DNA from: Parafrankia discariae
GTDB taxonomy: Bacteria > Actinomycetota > Actinomycetes > Frankiales > Frankiaceae
DNA length: 64,000 bases
NCBI RefSeq assembly: GCF_000373365.1
Contig: NZ_KB891104.1
Span: 1-64,000, forward strand
Reading direction: 5' to 3'
Part shown: piece by piece, positions 1 to 10,321 of the stretch
How positions within the stretch are numbered: the first letter of the stretch is position 1
Layout of the letters: the number at the start of each line of letters is the position of its first letter
Notes under the pieces: generated by a model
What the model saw: only the letters and a program-made list of their open reading frames with translations
Told to the model about the DNA's origin: nothing
The model's database searches: none
Position numbers and translations under genes: made by a program

Positions 1-780
1 CGCGGCGGAGAAGCCGTAGGGGAAGGTGCGGTCCTCCAGGCCCTTGATGAACGAGGTGCCCCCGGAGGTCTGGATGACCGGGCAGGCCATCGCCTCGGCC
101 AGCGCGCGCACGGACTCCCCCGCCCGGGAGGTGTGCACCCCGTGCCCGACCAGCAGGATCGGCTGCCTGGCCGCGCGGATGTACGCCGCGGCCTCGTCGA
201 TCCGGTCCTGACCCGCGGTCTGGTCCACCAGCCGGTACGCCGCCGGCGGCAGGGGTTCCGGGACGTCGAGCTCCTCGAGGATCACGTTCGAGGGGTACTC
301 GATGTACACCGGGCCCGGCGTGCCCGACAGGGCCTTGCGCAGACCCTGACGGATGATCTCGTCGGTCTGGTCGGGGTACTCGATGCTCGCGCTGTACTTC
401 ACCGACGGCGCGAACAGGTCGGCCTGCTGCACGAACTGGATCCGCCCCCGGCGGACCCGCTGCTCGGTGATCCGGGCCCGCTGACCACCCAGGAAGATCA
501 CCGGCGAGTTCTCGACCTTCGCGCACATCATCGCGCCGGCCAGGTTCGCGACACCCGGGCCCAGGGTGCCGATCGCCAGCGCCGCCTTCCCCGTCATCCG
601 CGACACCGCCTCCGCCATGAACCCGGCGGACTCCTCATGGTGCGGCGACACCACGGTCCAGCCACGCTCCTGCGCGAGGTGGAACATGTGCACGAAGTTC
701 GGGTCCGGAATACCGAAGATCGTCTTGATCCCCTCGGCCTCGAACAACTGGAGGATGCGCTCGTAGACTTTTACCGCCAT
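1..780 (-). CDS. Thiamine-pyrophosphate-dependent enzyme (acetolactate synthase/benzoylformate decarboxylase-like), 3' end off window
   Basis: The reverse strand is open from an ATG at 780 to the left edge (260 codons seen). It begins MAVKVYERILQLFEAEGIKT, the usual N-terminal PYR domain of IlvB-like TPP enzymes. The cofactor-activating glutamate lies in HHEESAGFMAEAVSRMTGK, followed by the glycine-rich GTLGPGVANLAGAMM. From family knowledge such enzymes cleave or join 2-keto acids or acyloins using TPP; the substrate cannot be told because the C-terminal TPP-binding domain is outside the window. It is the last visible gene of a leftward catabolic run, 164 bp after the SDR stop, so it may be co-transcribed or have its own promoter. 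Confidence 0.85.
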   Translation of the reverse strand, partial: MAVKVYERILQLFEAEGIKTIFGIPDPNFVHMFHLAQERGWTVVSPHHEESAGFMAEAVSRMTGKAALAIGTLGPGVANLAGAMMCAKVENSPVIFLGGQRARITEQRVRRGRIQFVQQADLFAPSVKYSASIEYPDQTDEIIRQGLRKALSGTPGPVYIEYPSNVILEELDVPEPLPPAAYRLVDQTAGQDRIDEAAAYIRAARQPILLVGHGVHTSRAGESVRALAEAMACPVIQTSGGTSFIKGLEDRTFPYGFSAA

Positions 781-889
781 TGGTAGTCTGGGAACGCCGG
801 TACCGGCCCGCGGTACGGTTTCCCATCCCCCTTCCGATCCGGGTTTGCGCTGGTCCGTGGCTGCGGTGCTGCGTCAGTGCCGTACTGCG

Positions 890-946
890 GTGTCGGTGCG
901 GGTGGTGCGGTGTCGGTGCGGGTGGTGCTGTGTCGGTGCGGTGGTC
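890..946. repeat. 20-bp tandem repeat, about 2.5 copies
   Basis: The unit gtgtcggtgcgggtggtgcg occurs at 890-909 and, with one change, at 910-929, followed by a partial copy from 930. It sits directly after the stop codon of the leftward SDR gene. No coding role is visible; it may be a slippage product or part of a 3' end structure. Confidence 0.8.
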
Positions 947-1886
947 AGGACGCGTTCGCTGCGCCCTTCGCGGCCATCGCGAAGCTGTTGACGATGTGGT
1001 CGACGTGCGCCGAGGGCACGACCGGCAGGATCCAGGGATCGCTCGTGTCGCGGATGGTCTCGAGCTGCTCCCCGACCTGCTCGACCGTCCAGGACGGCTG
1101 GTACACGCCCGGGGTCTCGGCGATGAAGACCCGGGCCACCCGGCCGGCGATCGAGGTCAGCATCTCCCCGGTGATCGAGCACGACTCGTGCGCGAGCCAG
1201 CCCACGGTGGGGGCCACCAGCTCGGGCGTCATCGGCGGGTAGGCCGAGGTGTCGATCCCCTCCGCCATCCGGGTGATCGCGGCGGGGACGATGATGTTGC
1301 TCTTCACCCCCGACGCGGCCCCCTCGAGCGCGGCCACGTTCGACAGCCCGATCATGCCGGTCTTGGACACGCCGTAGTTGACGACCCCGGCGTTGCCGTA
1401 CAGCCCGCCGATCGACGAGGTCAGCACGATCCGGCCGTACCCCGCCGCGACCATCAGCGGGAACGCGGCCCGCACGACGTGGAACGCCCCGCGCAGGTGG
1501 ACGTCCAGTACGGCGTCGAAGTCCTCGTACGTCATCTCCGCCAGCGGCGCCGGGCGGTGCGTGCCGGCGTTGTGGATGAGGACGTCGATCCGGCCGAAGC
1601 TGTCGACCGCCGTGTCGATGATCGCCTGGCCGCCCGCGGCGGTGGCCACCGAGTCGGTGGAGGCGACGGCCTCGCCGCCGGCGGCGATGATCTCCTGGAC
1701 GACCTGCTCGGCGGGGCCGGCGTCGAGGCCCTCCCCGCTCATGCTGCCGCCCGGGTCGTTGACGACGACCTTGGCGCCCAGCGAGCCGAGCAGCAGGGCA
1801 TAGGCACGCCCCAGCCCCCGGCCGGCACCGGTGATCACGGCGACCCGGTCGTCGAACCGGGCCGCGGGCAGTGTGGCCTCAGACAT
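945..1886 (-). CDS. Short-chain dehydrogenase/reductase (SDR), 313 aa
   Basis: NAD(P)-dependent oxidoreductase of the SDR family. The Rossmann motif TGAGRGLGRAYA is near residues 21-32, the NAG motif is in IHNAGTH, and the active site is a Ser in LTSSIGG plus YGVSK. The long loop after the first strand with VVNDPGG resembles the dehydrogenase domain of multifunctional beta-oxidation enzymes (17beta-HSD4 type), which oxidise 3-hydroxyacyl-CoA or steroid alcohols. ATG at 1886 is chosen because GAGAGG lies 8 bases upstream; an ATG at 1907 lacks a site. The C-terminal tail is about 60 residues longer than in minimal SDRs. It lies 42 bp after the flavin monooxygenase, so the two are probably one operon. 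The substrate is unknown. Confidence 0.88.
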   Translation of the reverse strand: MSEATLPAARFDDRVAVITGAGRGLGRAYALLLGSLGAKVVVNDPGGSMSGEGLDAGPAEQVVQEIIAAGGEAVASTDSVATAAGGQAIIDTAVDSFGRIDVLIHNAGTHRPAPLAEMTYEDFDAVLDVHLRGAFHVVRAAFPLMVAAGYGRIVLTSSIGGLYGNAGVVNYGVSKTGMIGLSNVAALEGAASGVKSNIIVPAAITRMAEGIDTSAYPPMTPELVAPTVGWLAHESCSITGEMLTSIAGRVARVFIAETPGVYQPSWTVEQVGEQLETIRDTSDPWILPVVPSAHVDHIVNSFAMAAKGAANAS

Positions 1887-1928
1887 TGAGTGGTCCTCTC
1901 GCGACATGGGTGAGCAGGCGGGTGGTTG

Positions 1929-3755
<1,827 letters not shown>

Positions 3756-3841
3756 GCACATTCCTCGGATCTGGGCTGGTGCTCGGGTCACTCGTCAGGC
3801 GCCGCGGGGAGATTCGCGGGAGAGGCGGGGTCCAGGCGGGT

Positions 3842-5224
3842 CTAGGCGAGTTTGTGAGGCTCGCCGGTGCCCATGTACTTGGCCAGGTTGTGGTGCAGGT
3901 TCACGACGCTGCGCTCGCGGTACGGATTGGGCTTCGGCCCGGAGAAACCGCCCGACTTCATGCCCTGCTGCACGGCCGACATGTTCGCGAAGTCCTGCGG
4001 CAACACCGTGCGCCAGCCCGGGTCCTCCGGCGGGGTGAACTCCCACTTCGTCTCCGGCTCCTCGCCGGCCGGATAGAGCTCGTAGACGGCGGCCTCGAAG
4101 ATGCACTTGTCGGGGTCGTAGCCGTACGGCCGGGCGCTGTAGCAGAGCATGTTGTTCGGCGCGTGCCCGATCTGGAAGTTCGGGAAGATCTGCCAGGCGG
4201 TGCCGCTCTTCGCGACGATCTCCGGGGGGACCGTCGGCCACACCACCCCGCGGGCGGCGTCGTCGCGCCGGGCGGAGGCCAGCCAGTGCTGGAGCACCTC
4301 GCCCGGGGGCGTGCCCTCCGGCAGCTCCTCGGTCAGCCGCTGGGCGGCGTCGACGAGGGTCCGGGTGGTGTTGGTGTTCGCGTTCTCCCAGGTGAAGTTC
4401 TGCAGCTCGATCGTCGACAGCCGGGCGTCGGGGCCGCTGCCGATCCGCAGCTTCGCCTGGTTCTCCTCCAGGCCCTTCGGCGCGTCGTAGCCGATGTTGC
4501 TGTGCCGGCCCTGCGCCCGCGCCCAGCCCAGGAAGTTCCCGAAGTTCATGAACTCCGGGTGGGTGTAGGGCACGTGATAGGTCTCCATGAAGGCCTCGAG
4601 GGCGACCTTCCAGTTGCAGTCGAAGACCAGCCACTTCCGCCACCGGTAGCGCATGTTCTCCAGCTGGAACGGGTCGAGCAGCGACGCCGCCGGCTCCAGG
4701 TACTGCCGCAGCGGCTCGGCGTCCGGGTCCAGGTTGATCCAGATCCAGCCGCCCCAGGTGTCGACCTGGACGTCCTTGAGCCCGGCCTTCTCGTCGGTCA
4801 GCCCGCACGGCCAGTCCTCGCGCTCGGCCGCGAACGTGTTCTCGCCGTCGAGGTTGTACCGCCAGCCGTGGAAGCCGCAGACGAACTGCCGCAGCTGGCC
4901 GCGGGCGTCGCGAGCCCCCTGCGGGGTGTCCACCAGCCGGCGGCCCCGGTGCGAGCAGACGTTGTGGTACGCCCGGATCCGGTCCGGAGCCGAGCGCACC
5001 ACAACGAGCGAGTCGTCGAGGATCTCGTAGGTCAGGAAGTCACCGACCCGCGGAATCTCCTCGACCCGGCCGACCTGCTGCCAGACCTTCCGCCACAGCT
5101 TGTCCCGTTCGGCCCGGGCGTACTCCGGGGAGAGATACGCCTCCACTCCGATCTCGAGCGGTTCCGACAGCGGCTCGACCGGTGTGGAAACTGTTTCCTG
5201 GATGTTGTCGAGAGTCTCGCTCAT
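3842..5224 (-). CDS. Rieske non-haem iron oxygenase, alpha subunit, 460 aa
   Basis: Terminal oxygenase component that hydroxylates an aromatic or alicyclic ring using electrons from a reductase. The Rieske cluster ligands are visible as CSHRG and CGFHGW, about 20 residues apart. The mononuclear iron site is ETYHVPYTH, with the two histidines of the family and Glu at the bridging Asp position. The length is typical of alpha subunits. ATG at 5224 is preceded by GGAG; an in-frame ATG at 5236 lacks a site. No beta subunit, ferredoxin or reductase gene is seen nearby, so electron partners must be encoded elsewhere. It lies between a BVMO and an SDR in the leftward run. Confidence 0.92.
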   Translation of the reverse strand: MSETLDNIQETVSTPVEPLSEPLEIGVEAYLSPEYARAERDKLWRKVWQQVGRVEEIPRVGDFLTYEILDDSLVVVRSAPDRIRAYHNVCSHRGRRLVDTPQGARDARGQLRQFVCGFHGWRYNLDGENTFAAEREDWPCGLTDEKAGLKDVQVDTWGGWIWINLDPDAEPLRQYLEPAASLLDPFQLENMRYRWRKWLVFDCNWKVALEAFMETYHVPYTHPEFMNFGNFLGWARAQGRHSNIGYDAPKGLEENQAKLRIGSGPDARLSTIELQNFTWENANTNTTRTLVDAAQRLTEELPEGTPPGEVLQHWLASARRDDAARGVVWPTVPPEIVAKSGTAWQIFPNFQIGHAPNNMLCYSARPYGYDPDKCIFEAAVYELYPAGEEPETKWEFTPPEDPGWRTVLPQDFANMSAVQQGMKSGGFSGPKPNPYRERSVVNLHHNLAKYMGTGEPHKLA

Positions 5225-5313
5225 GACATTCTCCAACCCGTGTCACGGGGTAATCGGGTTCGGGTGTGGCCTAGGTCCGGGATCTAACAGGAAAACAGAC
5301 TCGTTTCGAGGCA

Positions 5314-6159
5314 TCAGCGCAGGAGGGACGCGCGGAACTCCTCGTCCTTCAGGAAAAGGGACGTGTTGTCGGCGCCCAGATGGGTCCATCTGAGGTTCAG
5401 GCCGCCGTCCACCAGAATCGTCTGTCCGGTGATGTAGGAGGACAGGTCCGAGAGGAGGAACAGGATCGCTCCGGCCTGCTCCTCCGGGCGGCCGCGGCGG
5501 CCAGCGGTGATGGCGCGGCGGTCGCGGTCCGGGTCGGCGTCCACGTACGCGCCCGACGACGGGGTCGCGGTCACCCCGGGTGCCACGGCGTTCACCCGGA
5601 TGTCGTTGCCGGCGAGCTCGACGGCCAGCGTGCGCGTCGCCGCCACCACCCCCGCCTTGGCGGTGCCGTAGGCGATGTGGAACGGCGCCGTGTTCATGCC
5701 GCTGATCGAGGAGACCGACACGATCGACCCCGGGCGGCCCTGCGACTTGAGCTCGGCGGCGACCGCCTGGCTGAAGAAGAACATCGTCTCGAGGTTCTGG
5801 GTGAACAGCGCGCGCCAGTCCTCCCGGGTCACCCGGGTCGCGGGCATCCACGTCGCGGGGTCGGCCCCGCCGGCGACGTTGACCAGCCCGTACAGGTCGC
5901 CTTCCGTCCGCGAGGCCGCGTTCAGCACCGTCGCGATGCCCTCGTCGGTCGAGGCGTCCGCCGCGACCGGCACGACCGGCAGCCCCTCCTTCACCAGCGG
6001 CCCGATGTGCGTGTCGAGGTTCTCCTGGGAGCGGCTCACCGCGAGCACGGTCGCCCCGGCCCGGGCCACGGTGCTCGCCACCGCGGTCCCGATGCCGCCA
6101 CCGCCGGCGCCGGAGACGATGACGATGCGCCCGTTCAGGTTGAGGAACTCGTTCGTCAT
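5314..6159 (-). CDS. Short-chain dehydrogenase/reductase (SDR), 281 aa
   Basis: Classical SDR with an unusually glycine-rich cofactor loop (SGAGGGGIGTAV, near residues 16-27), NVAGG for the NAG motif, a catalytic Ser in SVSSISG and YGTAK as YxxxK. The C-terminal ITGQTILVDGGL is typical of the FabG-like subgroup. It probably oxidises an alcohol or cis-diol formed by the neighbouring oxygenases (inference). ATG at 6159 has GAGG 5 bases upstream and begins only 7 bp after the stop of the beta-propeller gene, which supports translational coupling. Confidence 0.88.
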   Translation of the reverse strand: MTNEFLNLNGRIVIVSGAGGGGIGTAVASTVARAGATVLAVSRSQENLDTHIGPLVKEGLPVVPVAADASTDEGIATVLNAASRTEGDLYGLVNVAGGADPATWMPATRVTREDWRALFTQNLETMFFFSQAVAAELKSQGRPGSIVSVSSISGMNTAPFHIAYGTAKAGVVAATRTLAVELAGNDIRVNAVAPGVTATPSSGAYVDADPDRDRRAITAGRRGRPEEQAGAILFLLSDLSSYITGQTILVDGGLNLRWTHLGADNTSLFLKDEEFRASLLR

Positions 6160-6166
6160 GGCGGCC

Positions 6167-7762
6167 TCAGGCTTCCCGCCGCAGGGCGAGCACGCTGCCC
6201 TCGGCATCCGCGGACAGGTAGATCGTGCCGTCCGGCCCAGCGGCGATGCCCGCGAACGGGCCCTGCGGCCCGGAGAAGGGCGGCAGCCCGCGCAGCGGCT
6301 TGGGCGTCACGCCGGGAGGGGCTCCCACCGGAAGGTCACGGGCGATGGTCTGCCGGGCCCCGGTGCCGAGGTCGACGCTGATCAGCTGCTTCGTGCCGGC
6401 GTCGACGATGAGGAGCTGGCCGCCGCGGACGAGGATGCCCTGCGGTTGCACCAGGCCGTCGACCGCCGTGTCGACGCGGAAACCGGAGATCGTGACGACC
6501 CGCCCGGCACCCGACTCGGAGACGAAGAGCGTGCCGTCCGCGCCGAACGCGACGCCCAGCGGATCGTTTAGGCCGGACGCCAGCTCCTCCACCCGACCGG
6601 AGCGGATGGACAGCACCCGGCCCTTGCCGAACTCGGCGGCGACGATGTCGCCGCCCGGGGCGACCGCCACGCCGTAGAGCTGGTCGAGCTCGTCGGCGAG
6701 CACCTCGCTCTCCGCGCTCGCCGGCCGGTAGCGCGTGACCTGCCCGCCCGAGGTGGTGACGACGAACTCGCCCGCGCCGACGGCGGTGACCCCGCGGACG
6801 AAGCCCGGGTAGCCCGGGCTGAACAGCATGCCGAGCGTCTCCGGCCGGCCCCCGGGGCTCAGGCGGTAGAAGTACGTCCCGTCGGCGATGTAGAGGTCGC
6901 CGTCCTCGCCGACGGTGAGGTCCAGCGGCCAGTTCAGCCCGCCCGGCAGCGTCTCGCGGGTCGCCCCGCCGCCGAGGATCTCGGTGATCGACCCGGTGAA
7001 GTTCGAGACGAACAGCCGGTCGCCGACGAAGGTGCAGTTGTCCAGGCCCGGGGTGAGGGTGGCCAGCACGGTGCGCTCGCCGTTGCGCGGGTTGATCCGC
7101 AGCACCTCACCGGTGGCGACCTGGGTGGAGACGATGAAGCCCTCGGGGTCGAACTTCACCGAGTCGGGGACACCGAGGTCTCCGACGACCCGCTGCGGCT
7201 CGCCGCCCTCGGGGTCGATCCGCCAGATGTCGTTCGTCCCCATCACCGGGTAGTACAGGAGGCCGTCGGGGCCGACCTCCATGGCGTTGGGCATCGCCAG
7301 TTCCTCGACCAGCACGCGGGGCGCCCCGCCGGCGAGGTCGAGCTCCATCAGGCGCCCGCCGACCCGGCACTCGTTGACGAACAACCGGCCCTGGTGGACG
7401 GTGATGCCGTTGACGCTGGGGAGGTCGTCGCGCAGCACCCGGGTGGTCCCGTCGGCGCCGCGCACGCTCACCCGGCCGTCCATGACCTCGGTGGCGTAGA
7501 GGTCGCCCTGCGGGCCGAAGGCCACGTCGTCGGGGGCGATGATCTCGCCGCCCTTGGCGCTGATGGTCTCCAGCTGGCCGGTCGCGACGTCCAGCGCGCT
7601 GATCTGGCTGCCGGTCACCTGCGCCACGTAGACCCGGCCGTCCGGGCCGGTGCGTAATCCGTTCGCGCCGAACAGTCTGCTCGGCGAGGTGAGCCGATCC
7701 AGGCTCCATCCTTCGGCGAGGCCGATGGATGCGGCGCTGTAGCGCGCCCCTTGCGACACCAT
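6167..7762 (-). CDS. SMP-30/gluconolactonase/strictosidine-synthase-like beta-propeller protein, 531 aa
   Basis: The protein consists of repeated NHL/SMP-30-like blades, with many copies of the pattern GPDGxLY or G-DGTLFVS (for example VGPDGLLYYPV, FGADGTLFVSE, AAGPDGTIYLS). Its length allows about 12 blades, i.e. two six-bladed propellers. Family members bind a divalent metal and hydrolyse lactones or act as binding proteins; next to a BVMO a lactonase role is attractive but inferred. No signal peptide is seen. ATG at 7762 is chosen because conserved sequence starts there; GGGAG lies 11 bases upstream. It sits between the P450 and SDR genes in one run. Confidence 0.8.
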   Translation of the reverse strand: MVSQGARYSAASIGLAEGWSLDRLTSPSRLFGANGLRTGPDGRVYVAQVTGSQISALDVATGQLETISAKGGEIIAPDDVAFGPQGDLYATEVMDGRVSVRGADGTTRVLRDDLPSVNGITVHQGRLFVNECRVGGRLMELDLAGGAPRVLVEELAMPNAMEVGPDGLLYYPVMGTNDIWRIDPEGGEPQRVVGDLGVPDSVKFDPEGFIVSTQVATGEVLRINPRNGERTVLATLTPGLDNCTFVGDRLFVSNFTGSITEILGGGATRETLPGGLNWPLDLTVGEDGDLYIADGTYFYRLSPGGRPETLGMLFSPGYPGFVRGVTAVGAGEFVVTTSGGQVTRYRPASAESEVLADELDQLYGVAVAPGGDIVAAEFGKGRVLSIRSGRVEELASGLNDPLGVAFGADGTLFVSESGAGRVVTISGFRVDTAVDGLVQPQGILVRGGQLLIVDAGTKQLISVDLGTGARQTIARDLPVGAPPGVTPKPLRGLPPFSGPQGPFAGIAAGPDGTIYLSADAEGSVLALRREA

Positions 7763-7911
7763 GGTGACGGACTCCCGAACCTCGTCGTTGGGATGAAGTC
7801 GTTGAGATGAGGAATTTCGGCTGCCGGCCCGGGCGGGATGTCGACTCACGCCGCGGGCCGGTCTCACCGGGGCCGGTTCTCACCGGGACCGGTTCTCACC
7901 GGGGAGGGCCA

Positions 7912-9225
7912 TTACCGGGAGTCGGACGCCGCCGGCGTGAACTCGAGCTGCAGGTGGGTCAGACCGCGCAGGATGAACGTCGGGAGGTACTGGTAGTCGC
8001 GGGCGCCCGCGGGACCGTGCACGCGCTCGGAGATCCGGATGTCGGCCGTGCGGTCGAGCAGCCGCTCGATTCCCGCCCGGGCCTCGGCCCGGGCCAGTGG
8101 CGCGCCGGGGCAGCTGTGGATGCCGCGCCCGAACGCGATGTGCTGACGCGCGTTGGGGCGGGCGACGTCGAGCGTGTCCGGGTCGGCGAAGCGGCGGGGG
8201 TCGCGGTTCGCGGCCCCGTTCACGACCATCACCGTGGCGCCGGCGGGGATGTCGACCCCACCGACCGTGGTCGACACCCGGGCCAGCCGGAAGTCGCCCT
8301 TGACCGGGCTCTCCAGCCGCAGCGTCTCCTCGATGAAGTTCGGGATCCGTTCGCGCTCGGCGCGCAGCAGGCGCTGCAGGCCGGGATTGTCGGCGATCAG
8401 CTTCGCCGCGGTGCTGACCAGCCGGACGGTGGTCTCCTGGCCGGCGGAGAACAGGTTCGCGGCCACCCGCACGACGTCGATGATCTCGGGGGTGGAGCCG
8501 TCCGGGAACGTCGCGGTGGCCAGCCCGGTGAGGACGTCGTCGCGGGGATCCCGGCGACGGGCCTCGATGTAGGTCGTGAAGCGGTCGTAGAGGAACTGCA
8601 GCGGCGAGTGCTCCATCGAGTGGTCGCCGGTGCTGCCCACGCCGCCGCCCTCAGCCGCCGGCCGGTGCTGCAGCCGGTCGGCGAACTCCTCGTGGTCCTC
8701 CTCGGGCACGCCGAGCAGGTCGGCGATGACGAGCAGGGCGAAGGGGCCGGCGAAGCCGCGGATGAACTCGCCCTCGCCGCTGGCGAGGTAGTCGTCCAGC
8801 AGGCGGTCGGCGAGCCGCCAGATGAACTCCTCGTTCTCCTTGAGCCGCTTCGGCGTGATCAGCCGCATCAGCAGCGCGCGGTGATCGGTGTGCGTCGGCG
8901 GGTCGAACGTGGGCAGCTGGTCGCTCATCGGCAGGTCGGCGCGGTGCCGCTCGATCAGCTCGGAGATCTCGTCACCCTCGAGGCCATCGAGCGGGACCGG
9001 GAACCCGGGGAACGGCCCGGTCACCGAGATGCACGAGGAGAACCGGTCGGAGTCGTGGAACACCGAGACGGCTTCCTCGTAGCCCGTCACCATCACCACG
9101 TCGTGGTGCGGCTCGCGGTGGACCGGACACTGCTCCCGCAGCGCGTGGAAATAGGGATAAGGGTCCGCGACGAGCTCGTCACCCCGGAAGAAGTCGATCG
9201 CCTCGATGTCCTTCACCGTCTGCAC
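7912..9225 (-). CDS. Cytochrome P450, 437 aa
   Basis: Soluble class I bacterial P450. The I-helix oxygen-activation motif is FSAGQETT (Gln-Glu in place of Asp/Glu-Asp), the K-helix is ETLR, and the haem loop is FGRGIHSCPG with Cys as axial ligand. The length is usual for CYPs of terpenoid or steroid catabolism. A GTG at 9225 is the best start: AAGGGA is 5 bases upstream and the protein then begins with QTVKDIEAIDFFRGDE. In-frame codons further up run into the promoter. It is the first gene of the leftward run, and its promoter region carries the TetR operator module at 9365-9414. No ferredoxin gene is adjacent. Confidence 0.93.
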   Translation of the reverse strand: MQTVKDIEAIDFFRGDELVADPYPYFHALREQCPVHREPHHDVVMVTGYEEAVSVFHDSDRFSSCISVTGPFPGFPVPLDGLEGDEISELIERHRADLPMSDQLPTFDPPTHTDHRALLMRLITPKRLKENEEFIWRLADRLLDDYLASGEGEFIRGFAGPFALLVIADLLGVPEEDHEEFADRLQHRPAAEGGGVGSTGDHSMEHSPLQFLYDRFTTYIEARRRDPRDDVLTGLATATFPDGSTPEIIDVVRVAANLFSAGQETTVRLVSTAAKLIADNPGLQRLLRAERERIPNFIEETLRLESPVKGDFRLARVSTTVGGVDIPAGATVMVVNGAANRDPRRFADPDTLDVARPNARQHIAFGRGIHSCPGAPLARAEARAGIERLLDRTADIRISERVHGPAGARDYQYLPTFILRGLTHLQLEFTPAASDSR

Positions 9226-9364
9226 CGCATCCCTTCGACACCGCTGTGCGCGTGTCCCGCTGGCCCTGAAGCGAATGACCCGTTGTCCGCAGCGTTCGGC
9301 GCCATTCCCCGCGACGGTCCGACGCCTGGTCCGCGCTGCACCCCGAATCGCCTTCCCCTCGATC

Positions 9365-9414
9365 GGACCGGTCCTGCGAACTAGGCCGCTACGATACGGA
9401 CCGGCGGTCCACAT
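9365..9414 (-). promoter_or_regulatory. TetR operator/promoter module A (P450 promoter)
   Basis: Read leftward, this 50-bp block matches the block at 10153-10202 at 45 of 50 positions. It holds two palindromes: ggaccggcggtcc at 9398-9410 and the perfect ggaccggtcc at 9365-9374. It lies between the P450 start (9225, leftward) and the tetR start (9534, rightward), so one regulator could control both. The operator assignment is an inference from symmetry, repetition and position. Confidence 0.75.
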
Positions 9415-9460
9415 CGGCAAGAGGTCCGGGCACATCGACGCGAGCCCGAGTTCCCAGCAC

Positions 9461-9511
9461 ACCAGAGGTCCGAGCACACCAGAGGTCCGAGCACACCAGA
9501 GGTCCGAGCAC
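9461..9511. repeat. Three exact 17-bp tandem repeats upstream of tetR
   Basis: The unit accagaggtccgagcac is repeated exactly at 9461-9477, 9478-9494 and 9495-9511. A degraded relative lies at about 9420-9436. The repeat ends 10 bp before the tetR ribosome binding site, so it lies in the tetR leader. It could be an extra protein-binding array or neutral slippage. Confidence 0.85.
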
Positions 9512-9533
9512 ATCGGCGCGAGGAGGTGCAGCG

Positions 9534-10094
9534 GTGGCCGGTTCCGAGCGCGCCGACGCCGCCCGCAACCGGGCCGCGATCCTCGCGGCCGCGGCGGACC
9601 TGTTCGACCGCGACGGCGCCGAGCAGGTGTCGATGAACGACATCGCCCGGGCCGCGGGGGTCGGCAAGGGCACCCTTTTCCGCCGTTTCGGCGACCGCAC
9701 CGCGCTGATCGAGGCCGTCCTGTACCCGCGGGTGGCCGCGATGCTGGCCCGCGTCGAGCACGGGCCTCCCCCGCTCGGCCCCGGCGGGGAGCCCGTCGCC
9801 GCGCTGCACGCCTACCTCGACTCCCTGCTCGACTTCGTCTGGACGAACCGCACCCTGATCCGCGCGCTCGAGCACCACGGCCCGCGCGCCTACTACTCCA
9901 ACCCGTCCAGCCGGTACTGGATCGGCGAGCTCGACCGGCGCCTGGCCGCCGTGCGCCCGGGCGAGAACACCGACTATTTGGCGCACGTGCTGTTCACCGC
10001 TCTGCGGGCCGACGTCGTCGACTATCTCGTCTCCGGCCGCCAGATGGACCCCGAGCGGGTCCGCACCGGCCTGCACCGCCTCGCCGGCAGCTGA
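9534..10094 (+). CDS. TetR/AcrR-family transcriptional regulator, 186 aa
   Basis: One-domain TetR repressor. The N-terminal helix-turn-helix is in residues about 10-55 (VSMNDIARAAGVGKGTLFRRF region). The ligand-binding half carries GPPPLGPGGEPVAALHAYLD and HVLFTALRADVVDYLVSGR. The GTG start has a perfect AGGAGGTG 5 bases upstream. It lies between two copies of a near-identical operator module (9365-9414 and 10153-10202), so it most likely represses the divergent P450 operon, itself and the downstream acyl-CoA dehydrogenase operon. A paralogue that shares the ligand domain but not the HTH is at 20532-21017. The ligand is probably a pathway intermediate (inference). Confidence 0.92.
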   Translation: MAGSERADAARNRAAILAAAADLFDRDGAEQVSMNDIARAAGVGKGTLFRRFGDRTALIEAVLYPRVAAMLARVEHGPPPLGPGGEPVAALHAYLDSLLDFVWTNRTLIRALEHHGPRAYYSNPSSRYWIGELDRRLAAVRPGENTDYLAHVLFTALRADVVDYLVSGRQMDPERVRTGLHRLAGS

Positions 10095-10152
10095 GGGGGC
10101 GGCGGATCAGATCCGGAGCGCCCTCCCACGTATCCGGAGCACCCTCTTGCGT

Positions 10153-10202
10153 ATGTGGACCGGCGGTCCGTATCGTGGCGGCCTAGTCCACCGGACCGGT
10201 CC
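10153..10202 (+). promoter_or_regulatory. TetR operator/promoter module B (acyl-CoA dehydrogenase promoter)
   Basis: This block is 45/50 identical to the leftward block at 9365-9414. It holds ggaccggcggtcc at 10157-10169 and the perfect palindrome ggaccggtcc at 10193-10202. It lies 120 bp before the GTG of the first acyl-CoA dehydrogenase and reads in the same direction. Differences from module A are mostly outside the palindromes, which suggests the palindromes are under selection. Confidence 0.75.
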
Positions 10203-10321
10203 TGAACCACGGGCGAGCACCGCCTCCCCGTGCGGCCGCGGTCGGACGGAAGCCCACGCGGCGCGACCCGAGCCGCGGCAGGCGTCGGGCAAGGGAGCCG
10301 GATGACGCGAGGTGACGGATC

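Noticed and set aside
9461-9511. CRISPR-like array
   Set aside because: The three 17-bp units are directly adjacent with no spacers, so it is a tandem repeat.
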